The notes: a model not told the origin generated them from the letters alone. A stretch of 64,000 bases of DNA from Actinokineospora diospyrosa (GCF_024171925.1 NZ_JAMTCO010000013.1:220740-284739), one strand, 5' to 3'. Shown: positions 16,013 to 25,278, counted from the first letter of the stretch. A program made the numbers and translations.

Positions 16013-16485
16013 GCGCAACCTGCCCGCCGATGCAAACTGGCGCGCTGAGCGAGACCGAGGGGGACCCGCCGAACAGAGTCGGCACTGTCGGGTCCACAGC
16101 GCACAGACGAGCGCCGCGCGACGCGGCCTCCCGGTGCCGATCGAGCCTGCCCGGCCTGGGACGGGCGTGGTTCGTAGCACGCCTGCAGAGGTCGAGGTCG
16201 GCGCCCAAAGCTGGTAGCAGGGCAGGCCGACACCCAGGTCGCCGGTGTCAGTCCATTGGGGGAGAATCCTTACGCGCGCAGTGCGGTCGCGGTAGGCAGG
16301 TGCTCGGTGCGCGCCCGCCGCGGGAGACGGGCTGCCCGTCGTCCCGGTAGGGCGGTTTGCTCTGACACCTTCCTGGTCGAGGGTGATCGTGCCTCGATCG
16401 CTCCAACAATGTCACGGCCCGTGGCGGGCCATGTGCACGGACGGGTGATCGTGAGTGGTTGTGTCGTGCGGTCTAGGTTGCGGGG
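16013..16485. other. Intergenic region, no gene recognised
   Basis: There are 473 nt between the 21-residue peptide ORF and the Nudix gene. The short frames here have no ribosome binding sites and Arg/Gly/Pro-rich noise composition. It probably contains the 3' end of the biosynthetic operon and the Nudix promoter. I see no clear terminator. Confidence 0.5.
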
Positions 16486-17004
16486 ATGACTGCTGATTCG
16501 TCGTCTGTGTCGGTGATGCCTGTGTCCGAATACGTGAAATCGTTGCCGCGTAAGCGGATGGCCGCAGGTGTGGTGTTCCGTGATCGTGACGACCGGGTGT
16601 TGTGGGTGGAGCCGACCTACAAGCCGAACTGGGAGGTTCCGGGCGGGGTGGTGGAGTCCGGCGAGTCTCCGTGGGAGGCGGCTGGTCGGGAGTTGGGGGA
16701 GGAGTTGGGGCTGTCGGCCGATCGGGTGGGGCGTCTGCTGGTGGTCGACCACGTGCACGCCCACCACGACCGCCCCGAAGGGATGGCGTTCTTGTTCGAC
16801 GGCGGGGTACTGGAAGAGACCGATCTCGCGGGCGTGGACCTGGCGGTCGGGGAGATCCGGTCCATTCGGTTCATGGCGGTGGATGAGGCGCGGTCGTGGG
16901 TGAAGCCGGTGTTGGCCGGGCGGGTGGCCGCGGCCCTGGACGCCGTGCGGACTGGTGCGACGGTGTTGTGCGCGCACGGCGTCCAGGTGAACTGCGGCGC
17001 ATAG
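16486..17004 (+). CDS. Nudix hydrolase
   Basis: A 172-residue Nudix protein. The Nudix box occupies residues 53-75 (GGVVESGESPWEAAGRELGE then ELGL), with the REx2EE metal-binding glutamates intact. It is preceded by the usual AAGVVFRDRDDRVLWVEPTY strand and PNWEVPGG. It hydrolyses a nucleoside diphosphate linked to another moiety; the specificity cannot be read. A link to the GTP-derived cluster upstream (for example sanitising a nucleotide intermediate) is conceivable, but the 473-nt gap argues against one operon. Confidence 0.9.
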   Translation: MTADSSSVSVMPVSEYVKSLPRKRMAAGVVFRDRDDRVLWVEPTYKPNWEVPGGVVESGESPWEAAGRELGEELGLSADRVGRLLVVDHVHAHHDRPEGMAFLFDGGVLEETDLAGVDLAVGEIRSIRFMAVDEARSWVKPVLAGRVAAALDAVRTGATVLCAHGVQVNCGA

Positions 17005-17018
17005 ACCTCTCCGCGGGA

Positions 17019-17908
17019 TCAGGCCGCGCCGTCGAGCGCGGTTTCCGGGTGGGGGATGGGCGCTCGCGTGTGGGTGTGGTGCTTGCCCGCTGTGCGGTTG
17101 AGGCTGTCGTGGACGCCGTCGGCGAGCCGGTATCCGGCGAGGTCAGCGGCGGCCTTGGCTATGGGGGAGTCGATCCGGTATCCGGCGGCGCCCGCCAGGG
17201 GCGCGAGGTCGGCCACGACTTGGTGGGCTGTGTCGACGCCGTGGGCCTTGGTGGCCGCGCTCCACAGCTCGGCGTGCGGATCACCGTGGTGGGCGTGGTG
17301 GGCCGCCACAGCGCAACCGAGCAGGGCGGTGGTGATGCGGGTGTGGGCGGTGCCGAGGGTGACCAGGGCGGTATCGCGCAACCGGGGGAGATCTCGAGAG
17401 GTGAGGGTCGCGACGGCGGTGTCGATCACGGCGGCCGCCAGGTGGCCAGCCGGGGCACGGAAGAGCACGGTGAACACCGCGGCCTCGGTGAGCCTGCTGA
17501 TCCAACACTTGCGGCCGGGGACCAGCAGTTGCCCGCGTGGGCCGCGAACAGCCCGCGTGCGGGTCCGCGTGACTCGGGAGCCGCCGTGCGGTTCGGTGAT
17601 CGCGATTCCCGCCAGGTCGCCCGCCAGCAGCCTCGGTACCCAGCGCGCGACGGTGTCGGGGTGTGCGTGGTGCGCGATGGTCCGGCCATGACCCAGGCCG
17701 GTGGCGTCGCGCAGGTCCAGGTCGTGGTAACCGCACAGGAACTGCGCCCACGGCTGCTCGCAGGGGCAGCCATCCATGCGAGATCACCGACCCGCACCCG
17801 TCCCTCGGGGTTGCCGAAACGCCCGAACACCCAGTGCGAGGACCTCGGCACCTTGCCCGCCACGCCGTGGACCCGCCGACGTACGGCCAACGCCCTGAGT
17901 CGAGCCAC
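17019..17908 (-). pseudogene. Acyl-CoA dehydrogenase-like gene with an apparent frameshift
   Basis: From 17777 leftward a 252-codon frame carries acyl-CoA dehydrogenase signatures (AGIAITEPHGGSRVTRT, GRKCWISRLTEAAVFTVL) but lacks the N-terminal domain. A different minus frame upstream, from about 17908, reads RLRALAVRRRVHGVAGKVPR and HWVFGRFGNPEGRVRVGDLA, which looks like the missing N-terminus. The frames would join near 17760-17780 through a 1-nt change. The C-terminal flavin-binding helices are also shortened. A sequencing error is the other explanation. Confidence 0.55.
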
Positions 17909-18083
17909 TAGGCGCTGTACCGCAAGTCAGGTACGCGCTATCTGCGCCCGCGCGGCCCCTGACCGCACGGCCGGAAATGCCCAAGTACGACCCGGTACGT
18001 GCGGCTTCCCGCCCGCGCGCCCAGCAGCCACGCGGATCACCGATCCGACGCACCAGACTCACAGGACAGCGCCTAGTCGCGGG

Positions 18084-18947
18084 CTATTTGGGGAAGTTGG
18101 CCACCAGGAAGTCGCGCAGCACCGTCACCCGCAGTGGTAGGTGGCGGTCCGAGGGGACGACCAGGTGCAGGGGTTGGCCTTCGGTGTGGTGGTCGGGCAG
18201 GACCGGAGTCAGCAGGCCCGCTCGGACCGACGGGGCGGCGGCGGGGTGGGGGAGCAGGGCGATGCCGACCCCGGCCACCGCCGCGCGGCGGACGAAGGTG
18301 AGGTCGTCGCTGGTCAACGGGCCTGCGATGGCTACCGAAACCTCGCCCTGGGGTGATCGCAGGTGCCAGTGGGTCGCGTCGCCGAACGGGAGGCAGTGGT
18401 GGGTGGGGAGGTCGGCGGGGCGTTGGGGGGTTCCCCTGCGGGCCAGGTAGACCGGTGAGGCGAACAAGCGGAAGCGGGTGTTCTGCAGGCGGGTGGCGCC
18501 GGGACCGCCGGGGCCCGCGCGCAGAGCCAGGTCGAAGCGGCCTTCCACCAGGTCCGCGGGCGCGGCGAGGGCTACCTCGACCCGCACTTCCGGGTACCTG
18601 GCCAGGAACGCCGCCACCAACTCCGGCAAGACCTCGGCGCCGACATCCGGACGGGCGGCCAAGCGGACGGTGCCGCGAGGGACTTCTCGGGTGTCCGCGG
18701 CCGCGCCCGCGGCGGAGTCGAGTTCGGCCAGGGCCGGTGCAACCCTTGCGTGGTAGGCGCTTCCGGCCTCGGTGAGGGCGAGTGATCGGGTGGTGCGGTG
18801 CAGGAGCCGCACACCGAGTCGGTTCTCGAGGCGGGCCACTCGGCGGCTCACCGAGGACTTGGGCATCCACAGTGCCCGTGCTGCGGCGGAGAAGCTCCCC
18901 GTCGCGACGACTCGGACGAAGACCGCCACGTCACCCAGTTCTTCCAT
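18084..18947 (-). CDS. LysR family transcriptional regulator
   Basis: A 287-residue regulator taken from ATG 18947 (MEELGDVAVFVRVVATGSF). The N-terminal HTH is typical of LysR: SAAARALWMPKSSVSRRVAR then LENRLGVRLLHRTTRSLALT. The effector-binding domain begins near RGTVRLAARPDVGAEVLPEL, with RLFASPVYLARRGTPQRPADL and HCLPFGDATHWHLRSP following, as in the CrgA/DsdC-like subgroup. It is divergent from the membrane protein and NmrA-type SDR operon at 19064, 116 nt away, and probably controls it. Confidence 0.9.
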   Translation of the reverse strand: MEELGDVAVFVRVVATGSFSAAARALWMPKSSVSRRVARLENRLGVRLLHRTTRSLALTEAGSAYHARVAPALAELDSAAGAAADTREVPRGTVRLAARPDVGAEVLPELVAAFLARYPEVRVEVALAAPADLVEGRFDLALRAGPGGPGATRLQNTRFRLFASPVYLARRGTPQRPADLPTHHCLPFGDATHWHLRSPQGEVSVAIAGPLTSDDLTFVRRAAVAGVGIALLPHPAAAPSVRAGLLTPVLPDHHTEGQPLHLVVPSDRHLPLRVTVLRDFLVANFPK

Positions 18948-19063
18948 TCCGTCATTATGCCACTGAGGGAACAGTCTGTTCAGAATCTGCTCACTAGTGC
19001 ACACCGAGCAACACTCCTAGCGTTGGGGACGTCACCACGAAGAACAACCCCCAGGAGTGCACC

Positions 19064-19426
19064 GTGCCCCGAGCACCCCTTGTGGCAATCGCGGCGAACG
19101 TCGTCCCGGCCTACGTCATGCCCGCCGCCATGAGCTACGTGAGCGCGCTGGTCATCGCCGACGACCGGCTGGCCGCGGCCTCGCTCACCTCCATCGCCAT
19201 CCCGTCCGCCCTCGCCGCGCTCGCCGTCACGTTCGCGCCGCGGGGCGGGCGCCGCTCGGTCCGACTCCTCGTCGCGGCCCTGCTGTGCGCGGGAGCGGCG
19301 TTCCTGGCCAGTACGACACTGGTCCACTTCGGACTCGCCGAGTCCACTCTCCTGCTCGACGCCACCCCGTCCGCCGCGTTGGGCGGCGCGATCACGGCGG
19401 CACGCACCCGAAAGAAGAAGCCATGA
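19064..19426 (+). CDS. Small membrane protein of unknown function
   Basis: 120 residues from GTG 19064, with CCAGGAG 7 nt upstream. Three hydrophobic segments are visible (about 5-30, 37-58 and 66-88), followed by a polar tail ending RTRKKKP. No family is recognised. The stop overlaps the following SDR start by ATGA, so the two are co-translated. It resembles the short hypothetical membrane proteins often placed next to NmrA-like genes. Confidence 0.7.
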   Translation: MPRAPLVAIAANVVPAYVMPAAMSYVSALVIADDRLAAASLTSIAIPSALAALAVTFAPRGGRRSVRLLVAALLCAGAAFLASTTLVHFGLAESTLLLDATPSAALGGAITAARTRKKKP

Positions 19427-20271
19427 TCCTCGTCATCGGCGGCACCGGGACCACCGGCCGCGCCGTTCTGCACACCCTGCACGGCCGCGGCTTGCCGACC
19501 CGGGCCCTGGTCCGCGCCGCGAGCGACCTTCCACCGAGCGTCGAACAGGTCATCGGCGACGCGGCCGACCCCGGTGCGCTGCGCGCGGTGCTGACCGGTG
19601 TCTCCGGGGTGTTCCTGGCCATGGGCAACGGGCCCCGGCAGGAGGAGGTCGAACTGGGTGTGGTCGCCGAGACGGCTCGGGCCCGCGTCGAGCACCTGGT
19701 CAAGCTGTCCGCGCCCGGACCAGCCGACTCACCGGTCGCGATCGCCCGCCTGCACCACCGCGTCGAGGACGCGGTGCGCGCGACGGGGATCGCGCACACC
19801 TTCCTGCGGCCGTACGCGTTCTTCCAGAACCTGCTGTTCCACGCGGGCCGCATCCGCGCCACCGGCAGCTTCCCGGCCACGACCGGCGACACCCCGCTCA
19901 ACATGGTCGACGCGCGCGACGTGGCGGAGGTGGCGGTCGCCGCGCTGATCGACAACCCCGGCGGCACCCACCTGCTCACCGGCCCAGAAGCGATCTCCTA
20001 CCCCGACATCGCGGCCCGACTCACCGCCGCGGGCAGACCCACCCGATGCGTGACCGTGTCCCCGGAACAACTCCGAGCCGACCTGCGCGGCGCGCCGAAC
20101 TGGCTCATCGACCACGTCCTGGAGATCCAGCGGCTCGCCACCACCCACCCGGAACACCCGAACGACACCGTGGCACGCCTGCTCGGCCACCCGCCACGCC
20201 TACTGGACGACTTCCTGCGCGAACACGCCCCGGCCTTCGGCATCCCGAACCGCACGAGCGAGAGCGGGTGA
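19423..20271 (+). CDS. NmrA-like NAD(P)-binding atypical SDR
   Basis: A 282-residue Rossmann protein from ATG 19423. The N-terminal MILVIGGTGTTGRAVLHTL gives the GxxGxxG motif; RALVRAASDLP follows at the end of beta 2, typical of NmrA/SDR_a5 proteins. HLVKLSAPGPADSP, FLRPYAFFQNLL and NMVDARDVAEVAV are further family motifs. The catalytic YxxxK of classical SDRs is absent, usual for NmrA-like redox-sensor or quinone-reductase types. It is coupled to the upstream membrane protein and likely under the divergent LysR. Confidence 0.88.
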   Translation: MILVIGGTGTTGRAVLHTLHGRGLPTRALVRAASDLPPSVEQVIGDAADPGALRAVLTGVSGVFLAMGNGPRQEEVELGVVAETARARVEHLVKLSAPGPADSPVAIARLHHRVEDAVRATGIAHTFLRPYAFFQNLLFHAGRIRATGSFPATTGDTPLNMVDARDVAEVAVAALIDNPGGTHLLTGPEAISYPDIAARLTAAGRPTRCVTVSPEQLRADLRGAPNWLIDHVLEIQRLATTHPEHPNDTVARLLGHPPRLLDDFLREHAPAFGIPNRTSESG

Positions 20272-20450
20272 TTCGATCATCGCCCAACCCGGCCTGCGAG
20301 CCGCAGCAGCGAAGCGACGACCAACACCAGTCCATGCCTGCTGACTCCGGCCGGGGGCGTGTTCCAGCTCGCGGGAATCGGACTGAGCGGTTCCGGGAAT
20401 TCGTGCGATGATCTCTGGGCTCTGGGGATCTGGCGCGTGTTGGGAAGTCC

Positions 20451-21554
20451 GTGCGGTTCTTTCTTGTTCTCTGTGGCGTGGTCGCGGTGGTTCTGACCTG
20501 CGTGGTCTTGGTCATCGCCACTATGGCTGATCCCGTTGACCTGGCCGTTTACCGCAGTGGTGCGGAAATTTTCCTGGGTGGGCGGGAACTCTACGGTGGG
20601 CCGGTCAACAATGGTCTTCTGTTCACTTATCCGCCATTTTCCGCCATCGTGTTCACCCCGCTGGCGCTGCTGAGCTTGCCGGTCGCCCAGGTTGTTGTCG
20701 TGCTCCTCAACGGGATGTTGCTCGCGTTGATCGCGCACCGTTGCGCGGGCAAGCTGTGGCCGCTGGTCACTGCGGCGGCGGTGCTGACCGAGGCGGTGCA
20801 CACCAGCTTGAACCTCGGCCAGGTCAACCTGCTCCTGCTGGCCCTGGTGTTGCTCGCCCCGCGCTGGGGGACCGGAGTGGCCGCCGGGATCAAGTTGACA
20901 CCGGTCATCTTCGTTGGGCTCTTGCTGGTGCAGCGCCGGTTTCGGGACGCGTTGATCGCGACCTGCGTCGGTGCGGCGACGGTGGCGTTGGGGTTCGCGG
21001 TGATGCCCGCTGACTCGGTCACGTACTGGTTGCGCGGCACTTTCGCCGACTCGACGAGGGTTTTCGCTGAGCCGGGTTCGTCGCACAACCAGTCGTTGCG
21101 GGGGCTGTTGTTGCGCGCGGGCGTCGAGAGTCCGGCGGTGTGGATCGGGCTGGCTGTGGTCGTCGTGGCGGCGGCGCTCGTGGTGGCGGCCAAGGCGGAT
21201 CACGTCCTGGGGGTGGCTGTTGTCGGTATGGCGGGGGCGACGGTTTCGCCGTGGTCGTGGGGGCATCACTGGGTCTGGTTGGTGCCGCTGATCGCGGTCG
21301 TGGTGCGGGAGCTGGCTGCCCGCAAGTGGGTGTGGCTCGTGCCCGTGCCGTTCCTGCTCGCCACCCCGCCGCCGGTGCTGGCACTGGTCAACCCGCTGGT
21401 CGGCACCCCGGTGATCACGGGCGGGCCGCTGCACTTCCTGCTCGGCAACGCCTACGTGCTGGTCTTCCTCGCCACCCTGCTCACGGTGGCCCTGAGCCAC
21501 CCCGCGTTGGCGGCGCAGGCCCGGTCAGGGGAACATGCGGTGGGCGGTCGGTGA
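20451..21554 (+). CDS. GT87 (DUF2029) polyprenyl-phosphate-sugar mannosyltransferase-like membrane protein
   Basis: A 367-residue multi-pass membrane protein from GTG 20451. The signature after TM1 is DPVDLAVYRSGAEIFLGGRE with LFTYPPFSAIVF, typical of GT87 enzymes, whose loop aspartate acts in catalysis. About 9-10 hydrophobic segments follow. Known members are alpha-(1,2)-mannosyltransferases of lipomannan and lipoarabinomannan synthesis using polyprenyl-phosphomannose outside the membrane. It stands alone; 20272-20450 upstream and 21555-21762 downstream contain no recognised gene. Confidence 0.82.
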   Translation: MRFFLVLCGVVAVVLTCVVLVIATMADPVDLAVYRSGAEIFLGGRELYGGPVNNGLLFTYPPFSAIVFTPLALLSLPVAQVVVVLLNGMLLALIAHRCAGKLWPLVTAAAVLTEAVHTSLNLGQVNLLLLALVLLAPRWGTGVAAGIKLTPVIFVGLLLVQRRFRDALIATCVGAATVALGFAVMPADSVTYWLRGTFADSTRVFAEPGSSHNQSLRGLLLRAGVESPAVWIGLAVVVVAAALVVAAKADHVLGVAVVGMAGATVSPWSWGHHWVWLVPLIAVVVRELAARKWVWLVPVPFLLATPPPVLALVNPLVGTPVITGGPLHFLLGNAYVLVFLATLLTVALSHPALAAQARSGEHAVGGR

Positions 21555-21762
21555 CCCGGCCGCTCCGGCGGACGCGATCCCTGGATGTCGACACCGTTCA
21601 GGGCCCGCGTCCGTCCGCTCACCTGCTCGCAACCGCCACGAGCCTGGCGCGGTTGACCATCTCGTCCCCGTCCCCCGCTCAGCACGATGGCGCCGTCCCG
21701 CTGGCTTGCCGTCGCCCGAGTGCACTACTTGGCTGAACTGATGCTTGGCGTGAGGAGCGAGG

Positions 21763-22077
21763 ATGATTCGGCGCTGGGTGCTCGCGCTGACGACGATCGT
21801 GGGGGTGGCGCTGCTCGGCGTCGCTCTGCTGGTGTTGCGCGTAGCCGAGGAGGCGCTGGGGCCCGCTCCGGAAGTACGCGGGTCGGCCTGGGGGAGCCTT
21901 TCGGCGTGTGGGATACAGCCCGGGATGACCGACTGCGATCCGCCGGAGTTGTCCGCAGGCACAGTGACGGTGATCGTGGTGCTGGCCGTGGCCGGACTGT
22001 GTGCGCTGGCCGCTGTCGCCGTGGATGTGGAGCGCCGCCGACAGACGGCTCGGCCCGGCTTCGAGCGTCGACGGTAA
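21763..22077 (+). CDS. Small two-TM membrane protein, hypothetical
   Basis: 104 residues from ATG 21763, with a purine-rich GAGGAGCGAGG just upstream. TM1 is RWVLALTTIVGVALLGVALL and TM2 is GTVTVIVVLAVAGLCALAAV. Between them is a short outside loop with two cysteines (SACGIQPGMTDCDPPEL) that could form a disulfide. The C-terminal tail is Arg-rich. No family is recognised. Confidence 0.65.
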   Translation: MIRRWVLALTTIVGVALLGVALLVLRVAEEALGPAPEVRGSAWGSLSACGIQPGMTDCDPPELSAGTVTVIVVLAVAGLCALAAVAVDVERRRQTARPGFERRR

Positions 22078-22227
22078 GCCAAGGGCCTTTCGGTCACGAG
22101 ACGCTCGATGGCTTCGCGGATCCATCCAGTGAGCTGGCCGTCAAGGCCTCAAACCCCTTGGGGTCAGTAGCCCGTCCGGGTGCAGACGGCCCTTTCGGTG
22201 AGTGTCGATGGGCGGGATCATCGGGGT

Positions 22228-22476
22228 ATGACTGGACCGGAGCACTACCTGGCCGCCGAGCGCTGTTTGAGCGAGGCCAACGATGTCGATCACACGGATG
22301 CCGCTGCCCGGGACGGGGCGCTCGCGCGGGCCCAGGTCCACGCGGCACTGGCTTTGGCTGCCGCTACCGCGCTCGGTGCCGAGTCTCGTGGGCAGATAGG
22401 TGAGCAGGGGTATCCCGCGTTGGCGCCTGCGGACCTCGAGGAGTGGAAGCAGGTGGCAGCCGTCTCCGCGCGCTGA
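22228..22476 (+). CDS. Small hypothetical helical protein
   Basis: 82 residues from ATG 22228 (MTGPEHYLAAERCLSEAND), preceded by ATCGGGGT. It reads as two to three amphipathic helices (ARAQVHAALALAAATALGAE). This pattern recurs in short actinomycete proteins of unknown function, often beside phage-like or regulatory genes. An ATG at 22180 is open in frame, but its extra residues look noncoding. No function is assigned. Confidence 0.55.
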   Translation: MTGPEHYLAAERCLSEANDVDHTDAAARDGALARAQVHAALALAAATALGAESRGQIGEQGYPALAPADLEEWKQVAAVSAR

Positions 22477-22600
22477 CCGACGCGGGACTGCGGAGGTTGG
22501 GAGGGCCACAGCTGGCCAGTAGTCGGTCTGCGAGTCGGTCTGGGCGAGTGGCTTCAGCGGTGGGGGTCACGGTCACTCCAGGGTGCCCGGGCAACAGGTG

Positions 22601-22918
22601 TTAGGTGTCGGCGTTCTGGTTGATGGACCTCTGGTAGATGTCCGCGTGGGTGGGCGAGTCCTTGAGCAGGTCGTCGCAGAAGGTGGCTATGTCGGGGCCG
22701 ATGAGTTGCAGGACGCCCTTGCCTGCCGCGGCGCCCTCTTCGAAGAAGTCGACGATCCCGGTGAGTATGGGGCCGTCGAGCAAGTCGACCGGTCCGACCT
22801 TGAAGAGGTACTTCTGCATTTCCTTGTAGACGATGTGGTAGTCAGGTGGGAGCGCCTTGACTCGTGCCATGTGCGCTCGCCACTGCTTCTTGCCCTCGAT
22901 GAGGTCTTGGATGCCCAT
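22601..22918 (-). CDS. DUF1048 family protein
   Basis: 105 residues, starting one base beyond the stop of its paralogue. It fits DUF1048: an N-terminal helix with GKKQWRAHMARVKALPPDYH, then IVYKEMQKYLFKV, a middle ILTGIVDFFEEGAAAGKGVL with QLIGPDIATFCDDLL and a polar tail. DUF1048 proteins are commonly encoded next to PadR regulators; their activity is not known. This is the third gene of a leftward PadR-DUF1048-DUF1048 operon. Confidence 0.85.
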   Translation of the reverse strand: MGIQDLIEGKKQWRAHMARVKALPPDYHIVYKEMQKYLFKVGPVDLLDGPILTGIVDFFEEGAAAGKGVLQLIGPDIATFCDDLLKDSPTHADIYQRSINQNADT

Positions 22919-22919
22919 G

Positions 22920-23276
22920 TCAGCCTCCCAGTTGGGCTAGTTTCCTCGCTACGTTCCTGTTCAACTGCTCGCGCCACCGGTCGCGATAGTCTCGGCTCCG
23001 TTCTCCGCCTGCCAGCGCGGTGCAGAAGCCCTTGATGTCGTCACCCAGGACCTCGTGGACACCCTGCCCCTCGGACGCTGCCTCTTCGAGCAACCCCAGG
23101 GCGGCGTCGAGGATCGGTGTCAGGTTTCGGCCGGTGAAGTCCGAGTAGGAAGAAAGATGGCCTTTGATCTCCTCCCATGCCGCTTGATGGTCAGCGGGCA
23201 ATGCCTCGGCTCGGGCTTCGAACGAGTTCCATGCCCTGGTGATGTCGTTGCCTGTGACGGTCTCCCAGAAGTTCAT
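22920..23276 (-). CDS. DUF1048 family protein (paralogue)
   Basis: 118 residues from ATG 23276, overlapping the PadR stop by 4 nt. It shares the DUF1048 layout with its neighbour: MNFWETVTGNDITRAWNSFE, ALPADHQAAWEEIKGHL, then GLLEEAASEGQGVHEVLGDD with IKGFCTALAGGERSRDYRDR. The two probably arose by tandem duplication and may act as a heteromer. Function is unknown; co-regulation by the PadR protein is likely from the gene order. Confidence 0.87.
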   Translation of the reverse strand: MNFWETVTGNDITRAWNSFEARAEALPADHQAAWEEIKGHLSSYSDFTGRNLTPILDAALGLLEEAASEGQGVHEVLGDDIKGFCTALAGGERSRDYRDRWREQLNRNVARKLAQLGG

Positions 23277-23599
23277 CTCCCGCCCTCCTTGAGCTTGTCG
23301 ATTCGAGATGAGAGGTACTCCCACTTCGCCCAGAACGTCGCGAGCTCCTTGCGTCCAGCGCTGTTGAGCGCATAGAACTTGCGCGGCGGACCCTGCCCGG
23401 ACGGACGTTTCGTCACCTGGACGAGGCCGTTCTTCTCCAGTCGGAGCAGGATGGTGTAGACCGTCCCCTCGATGACGTCGACGAAGCCGAGTTCGTTCAG
23501 GCGCCGTGTGATGGCGTACCCGTAGGTCTCCTCGCTGCCGATGATCTCCAGCACGCAGCCCTCGAGCGTGCCCTTCAACATCTCCGTCAGGTCGTCCAT
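23273..23599 (-). CDS. PadR family transcriptional regulator
   Basis: 108 residues from ATG 23599 (MDDLTEMLKGTLEGCVLEII). The PadR winged helix is clear: EETYGYAITRRLNELGFVDV, IEGTVYTILLRLEKNGLV, and the beta wing RPSGQGPPRKFYALNSAGRK. The short C-terminal helix (ELATFWAKWEYLSSRIDKL) is the dimer helix of the short PadR-s2 type. It is the first gene of the DUF1048 operon and probably autorepresses at the palindrome in its promoter. Confidence 0.93.
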   Translation of the reverse strand: MDDLTEMLKGTLEGCVLEIIGSEETYGYAITRRLNELGFVDVIEGTVYTILLRLEKNGLVQVTKRPSGQGPPRKFYALNSAGRKELATFWAKWEYLSSRIDKLKEGGR

Positions 23600-23629
23600 C
23601 CCAGCTCCAGTACTCGGTGACACCGACTA

Positions 23630-23656
23630 CCACTATACGGTAGCACGAGGTAGTGG
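23630..23656 (-). promoter_or_regulatory. Candidate PadR operator overlapping the operon promoter
   Basis: CCACTA (23630-23635) and TAGTGG (23651-23656) are inverted with a 15-nt spacer, 30 nt upstream of the PadR start. On the coding strand the segment includes GTATAGT, a plausible -10 element. Position and symmetry fit autoregulation; the arms are short. Confidence 0.45.
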
Positions 23657-23723
23657 AGTGTCGGCAAGAGCCTGTGATCTAGGTGCGCAAACTCGACCTA
23701 ATCATCTACTGTGGACTCAGAGG

Positions 23724-24698
23724 TCATGCCTTGACCGGGTTGGCGATGCTCAGCAGGTCGCACTGGTGCCGGAACTCCTGGCTCGATTCCAGCGACTTGC
23801 TGCCCGCGAACAAGCCCATGAAGGGCCGCAGGAAGTAGGACATCAGGCCGGGGCGGTTGTTGATGGAGTCCAGTTGTTGGGCTGAGTTGCCGAGGGAGTC
23901 CTTGAGGCGGAGGTAGGACTCCTGCCAGGCGCGGACCCGGCGGCGGTCGTCCTCGCCGGTGGGCAGGGGGACGTCGCTCAGTTCCCACCAGCCCTCGGCC
24001 ATCACGTCGTGGAACCGTTGCAGGAGGCTGGCCACGGTGTCGCGGCCGGCGGCGGTCTCCATGGTGACCTCCCCGGTTTCCTGTTCCGCCGCGGAGATGC
24101 GGGCCCGGATCGCCAGGCAGACCGGGGACACCGCGGCGGCATATTCCTCGAGGGCGGTGCCCCGGCGGTGGCCGTTGGTGAGGTCGGGTTCGGGTTCTGG
24201 CGGCAGGTGGGGGATCGAGCCCAGCGGCGGTTTGACCCGGCGTGGCTGGTTGGTGATGACGCGGACCAGGTCCAGGACGCCGGGGCTGCTGAGGTCGGTG
24301 ATCACGTAGTGGTCGACGGTGTGCGGCAGCACGAAGTGGGGGAGTTCGCTGACCCGACGGCCGGGGAGGATGACGGGGAGCAGCTTCGTGGTCCACGTGT
24401 CGCGTTGGCTGTGCAGGAGATCCCGCAAAATAGCGGCTTCCGAGCGCACGCCGGGGTTGATGCCCGCCGGACCCATGCCATCACCCGCGGCGGCGTACTG
24501 CGGCGACGCCATCACGAGGACGTAGTCGGCGGTCATGATCGCCTGGGTGGCCCACGTCGACCAGTCCTGGCGCACGCCCTCGGCCCACTGGTCCAGCGTG
24601 ACGTCGATGCCCGCCTCCAGCAGCAGCCGGGCGAAGAACCGCACATCGTCCTTGTGGTCCTGGGAATCGTGCGTGTACGTCACGAAAACCTGAGGCAT
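23724..24698 (-). CDS. SEFIR (TIR-like) domain protein
   Basis: 324 residues from ATG 24698 (MPQVFVTYTHDSQDHKDDVR). Residues 1 to about 145 match SEFIR: VFVTYTHDSQDHKDDVRFFA, LLEAGIDVTLDQWAEGVRQD with WSTWATQAIMTADYVLVMAS, and a later LLPVILPGRRVSELP. The C-terminal half (from about 175) is helical with no recognised domain. SEFIR belongs to the STIR superfamily; some bacterial members are NAD-degrading effectors in anti-phage defence, others signal. The gene is alone and convergent with nothing obvious, so defence is a possibility only. Confidence 0.82.
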   Translation of the reverse strand: MPQVFVTYTHDSQDHKDDVRFFARLLLEAGIDVTLDQWAEGVRQDWSTWATQAIMTADYVLVMASPQYAAAGDGMGPAGINPGVRSEAAILRDLLHSQRDTWTTKLLPVILPGRRVSELPHFVLPHTVDHYVITDLSSPGVLDLVRVITNQPRRVKPPLGSIPHLPPEPEPDLTNGHRRGTALEEYAAAVSPVCLAIRARISAAEQETGEVTMETAAGRDTVASLLQRFHDVMAEGWWELSDVPLPTGEDDRRRVRAWQESYLRLKDSLGNSAQQLDSINNRPGLMSYFLRPFMGLFAGSKSLESSQEFRHQCDLLSIANPVKA

Positions 24699-25278
24699 GC
24701 TCGTCACCGTCGACCCTGTGACCGCGTCATCCCGCCAGGCTACTTCGTCGAACCCGGTCGTACAGACGGTTTCCCGCCATTGCCCCGGTGGACTTCGTTG
24801 TCCGCCCGCTGAACGGACCAACCTGCCACCGCGGGCGCCTACTGGGCGTTTCCCGTTCCCCCGCTGAGACCTGCCCCGAGCCGATCGGCGTGACCTACGC
24901 GGTTCGCGCGGACAGCCGCCGGTTGAGGCTGACGCAATTGCGGGCAATCTACGTCAAGGAACTGCGGGTGAACCCCTCCTAGCCGCCATCGGCGCTGTGC
25001 CGGACCGCGCGTGCGAGAGGTCCCCGGCGAGAACGGCGACCGGGTCGCGCGCGATCGGCCGGTTCGACGTCCAGTCCTATGTGGATCAGTACAACCGCGC
25101 GAGTCGATTTCCTGGACCCGGCCTCGTCTGCCGCCACCGCGAGCTGATCGTCCGCCACGGGTTCGCCACGCACCCGTCCTGCGGGACCCCCGTGTAGCCG
25201 CCGCTACTCGCGCGCGGATTGTCGGTGGGTGTGCTTATGCTGCCGGCGACGAACAGGTGTGCAGGTGAGGAGAGGGTT
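24699..25278. other. Intergenic region, no gene supported
   Basis: 580 nt lie between the SEFIR gene and the divergent isochorismatase-like gene. Several short open frames occur (for example ending HGFATHPSCGTPV), but none has a convincing start, RBS or composition. The promoter of the SEFIR gene should lie just right of 24698, and that of the hydrolase just left of 25279. Confidence 0.4.
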
